Program-made: the position numbers and the translations under genes
The notes under the pieces: generated by a model
Seen by the model: only the letters and a program-made list of their open reading frames with translations
What the model was told of the DNA's origin: nothing
Databases searched by the model: none
Part shown: in pieces, positions 5,524-5,603 of the stretch
Layout: every line of letters starts with the position of its first letter
Position numbering within the stretch: position 1 is the first letter of the stretch
Source of the DNA: Paracoccaceae bacterium
GTDB lineage: Bacteria > Pseudomonadota > Alphaproteobacteria > Rhodobacterales > Rhodobacteraceae
NCBI GenBank assembly: GCA_002400675.1
Contig: NVQY01000236.1
Span: 1 to 5,603 of the forward strand
DNA length: 5,603 nucleotides
Direction: 5' to 3'

Positions 5524-5603
5524 ATGAGCAATACACCGACAAAAGGTGCACCGGCTTCCCGCAAGGAAATCGCCAAAGAGGTCGGGCACAAGTGCCTGGT
5601 CTC
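5524..5603 (+). CDS. unidentified gene, first 26 codons only
   Basis: The frame starts at ATG 5524 behind a good ribosome site and is open to the right edge. The visible residues are hydrophilic, MSNTPTKGAP followed by ASRKEIAKEVGHKCLV, with a single Cys at 24 and no signal peptide, Tat motif or membrane helix. The product therefore looks cytoplasmic, or exported with a partner as AioA-type molybdoenzyme subunits are. The Cys close to the N-terminus could begin a metal or iron-sulfur site, but too little is visible. I do not recognise the family. Its place directly after the two dihaem genes suggests a functional tie with them. Confidence 0.6.
   Translation, partial: MSNTPTKGAPASRKEIAKEVGHKCLV

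Noticed and set aside
1..5603. tRNA, rRNA, CRISPR array, insertion sequence or attachment site
   Set aside because: None seen: there are no regularly repeated spacers, transposase-like frames or long terminal inverted repeats, and coding genes fill nearly all the window.

Overview
The window reads as a GC-rich proteobacterial, probably alphaproteobacterial (Rhodobacteraceae-like), periplasmic electron-transfer locus. This placement rests on base composition, codon use and the style of the cytochromes; there is no marker gene. All genes are on the + strand and tightly packed. Nine c-type haem sites (CxxCH) are predicted in about 5.6 kb, plus one probable b-type haem domain.

Layout: (1) positions 3-728, the 3' part of a dihaem cytochrome c gene that enters from the left edge; (2) 736-3009, a 757-residue membrane protein joining three or so N-terminal transmembrane helices, three class I-like cytochrome c domains, an ethylbenzene-dehydrogenase-gamma-like (EB_dh) haem b domain and a C-terminal anchor helix; (3) 3010-3166, an intergenic region unusually rich in palindromes, including a TTGAC-N4-GTCAA box of FNR/Dnr type, a CRP-like box and a candidate -10 element; (4) 3167-4294 and 4310-5500, tandem divergent paralogues of the MauG/dihaem cytochrome c peroxidase superfamily, both secreted; (5) 5524-5603, the first 26 codons of another gene that runs off the right edge and is not recognisable.

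How it may work together (inference): genes 1 and 2 look like the electron-carrying end of a periplasmic or membrane-bound molybdoenzyme of the type II DMSO reductase group (ethylbenzene, DMS, chlorate, selenate and NXR-like enzymes), whose catalytic subunits would lie outside the window. The EB_dh domain would take electrons from, or give them to, an iron-sulfur subunit, and the c haems would link it to soluble cytochromes. The dihaem peroxidase-like pair form a second transcription unit, apparently with its own oxygen- or nitrogen-oxide-responsive promoter. They may remove peroxide, or modify or oxidise a partner encoded downstream. Tandem dihaem peroxidases beside a molybdoenzyme are known from iodate reductase (idrABP1P2) clusters, but nothing in this window proves that link.

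Most unusual points: the EB_dh domain contains only two histidines, placed about where I remember the Met and Lys haem ligands of the family to be; the two peroxidase paralogues differ in their active-site residues, one looking competent and one apparently stripped; and the promoter region has four palindromes whose centres are 23, 23 and 24 bp apart.
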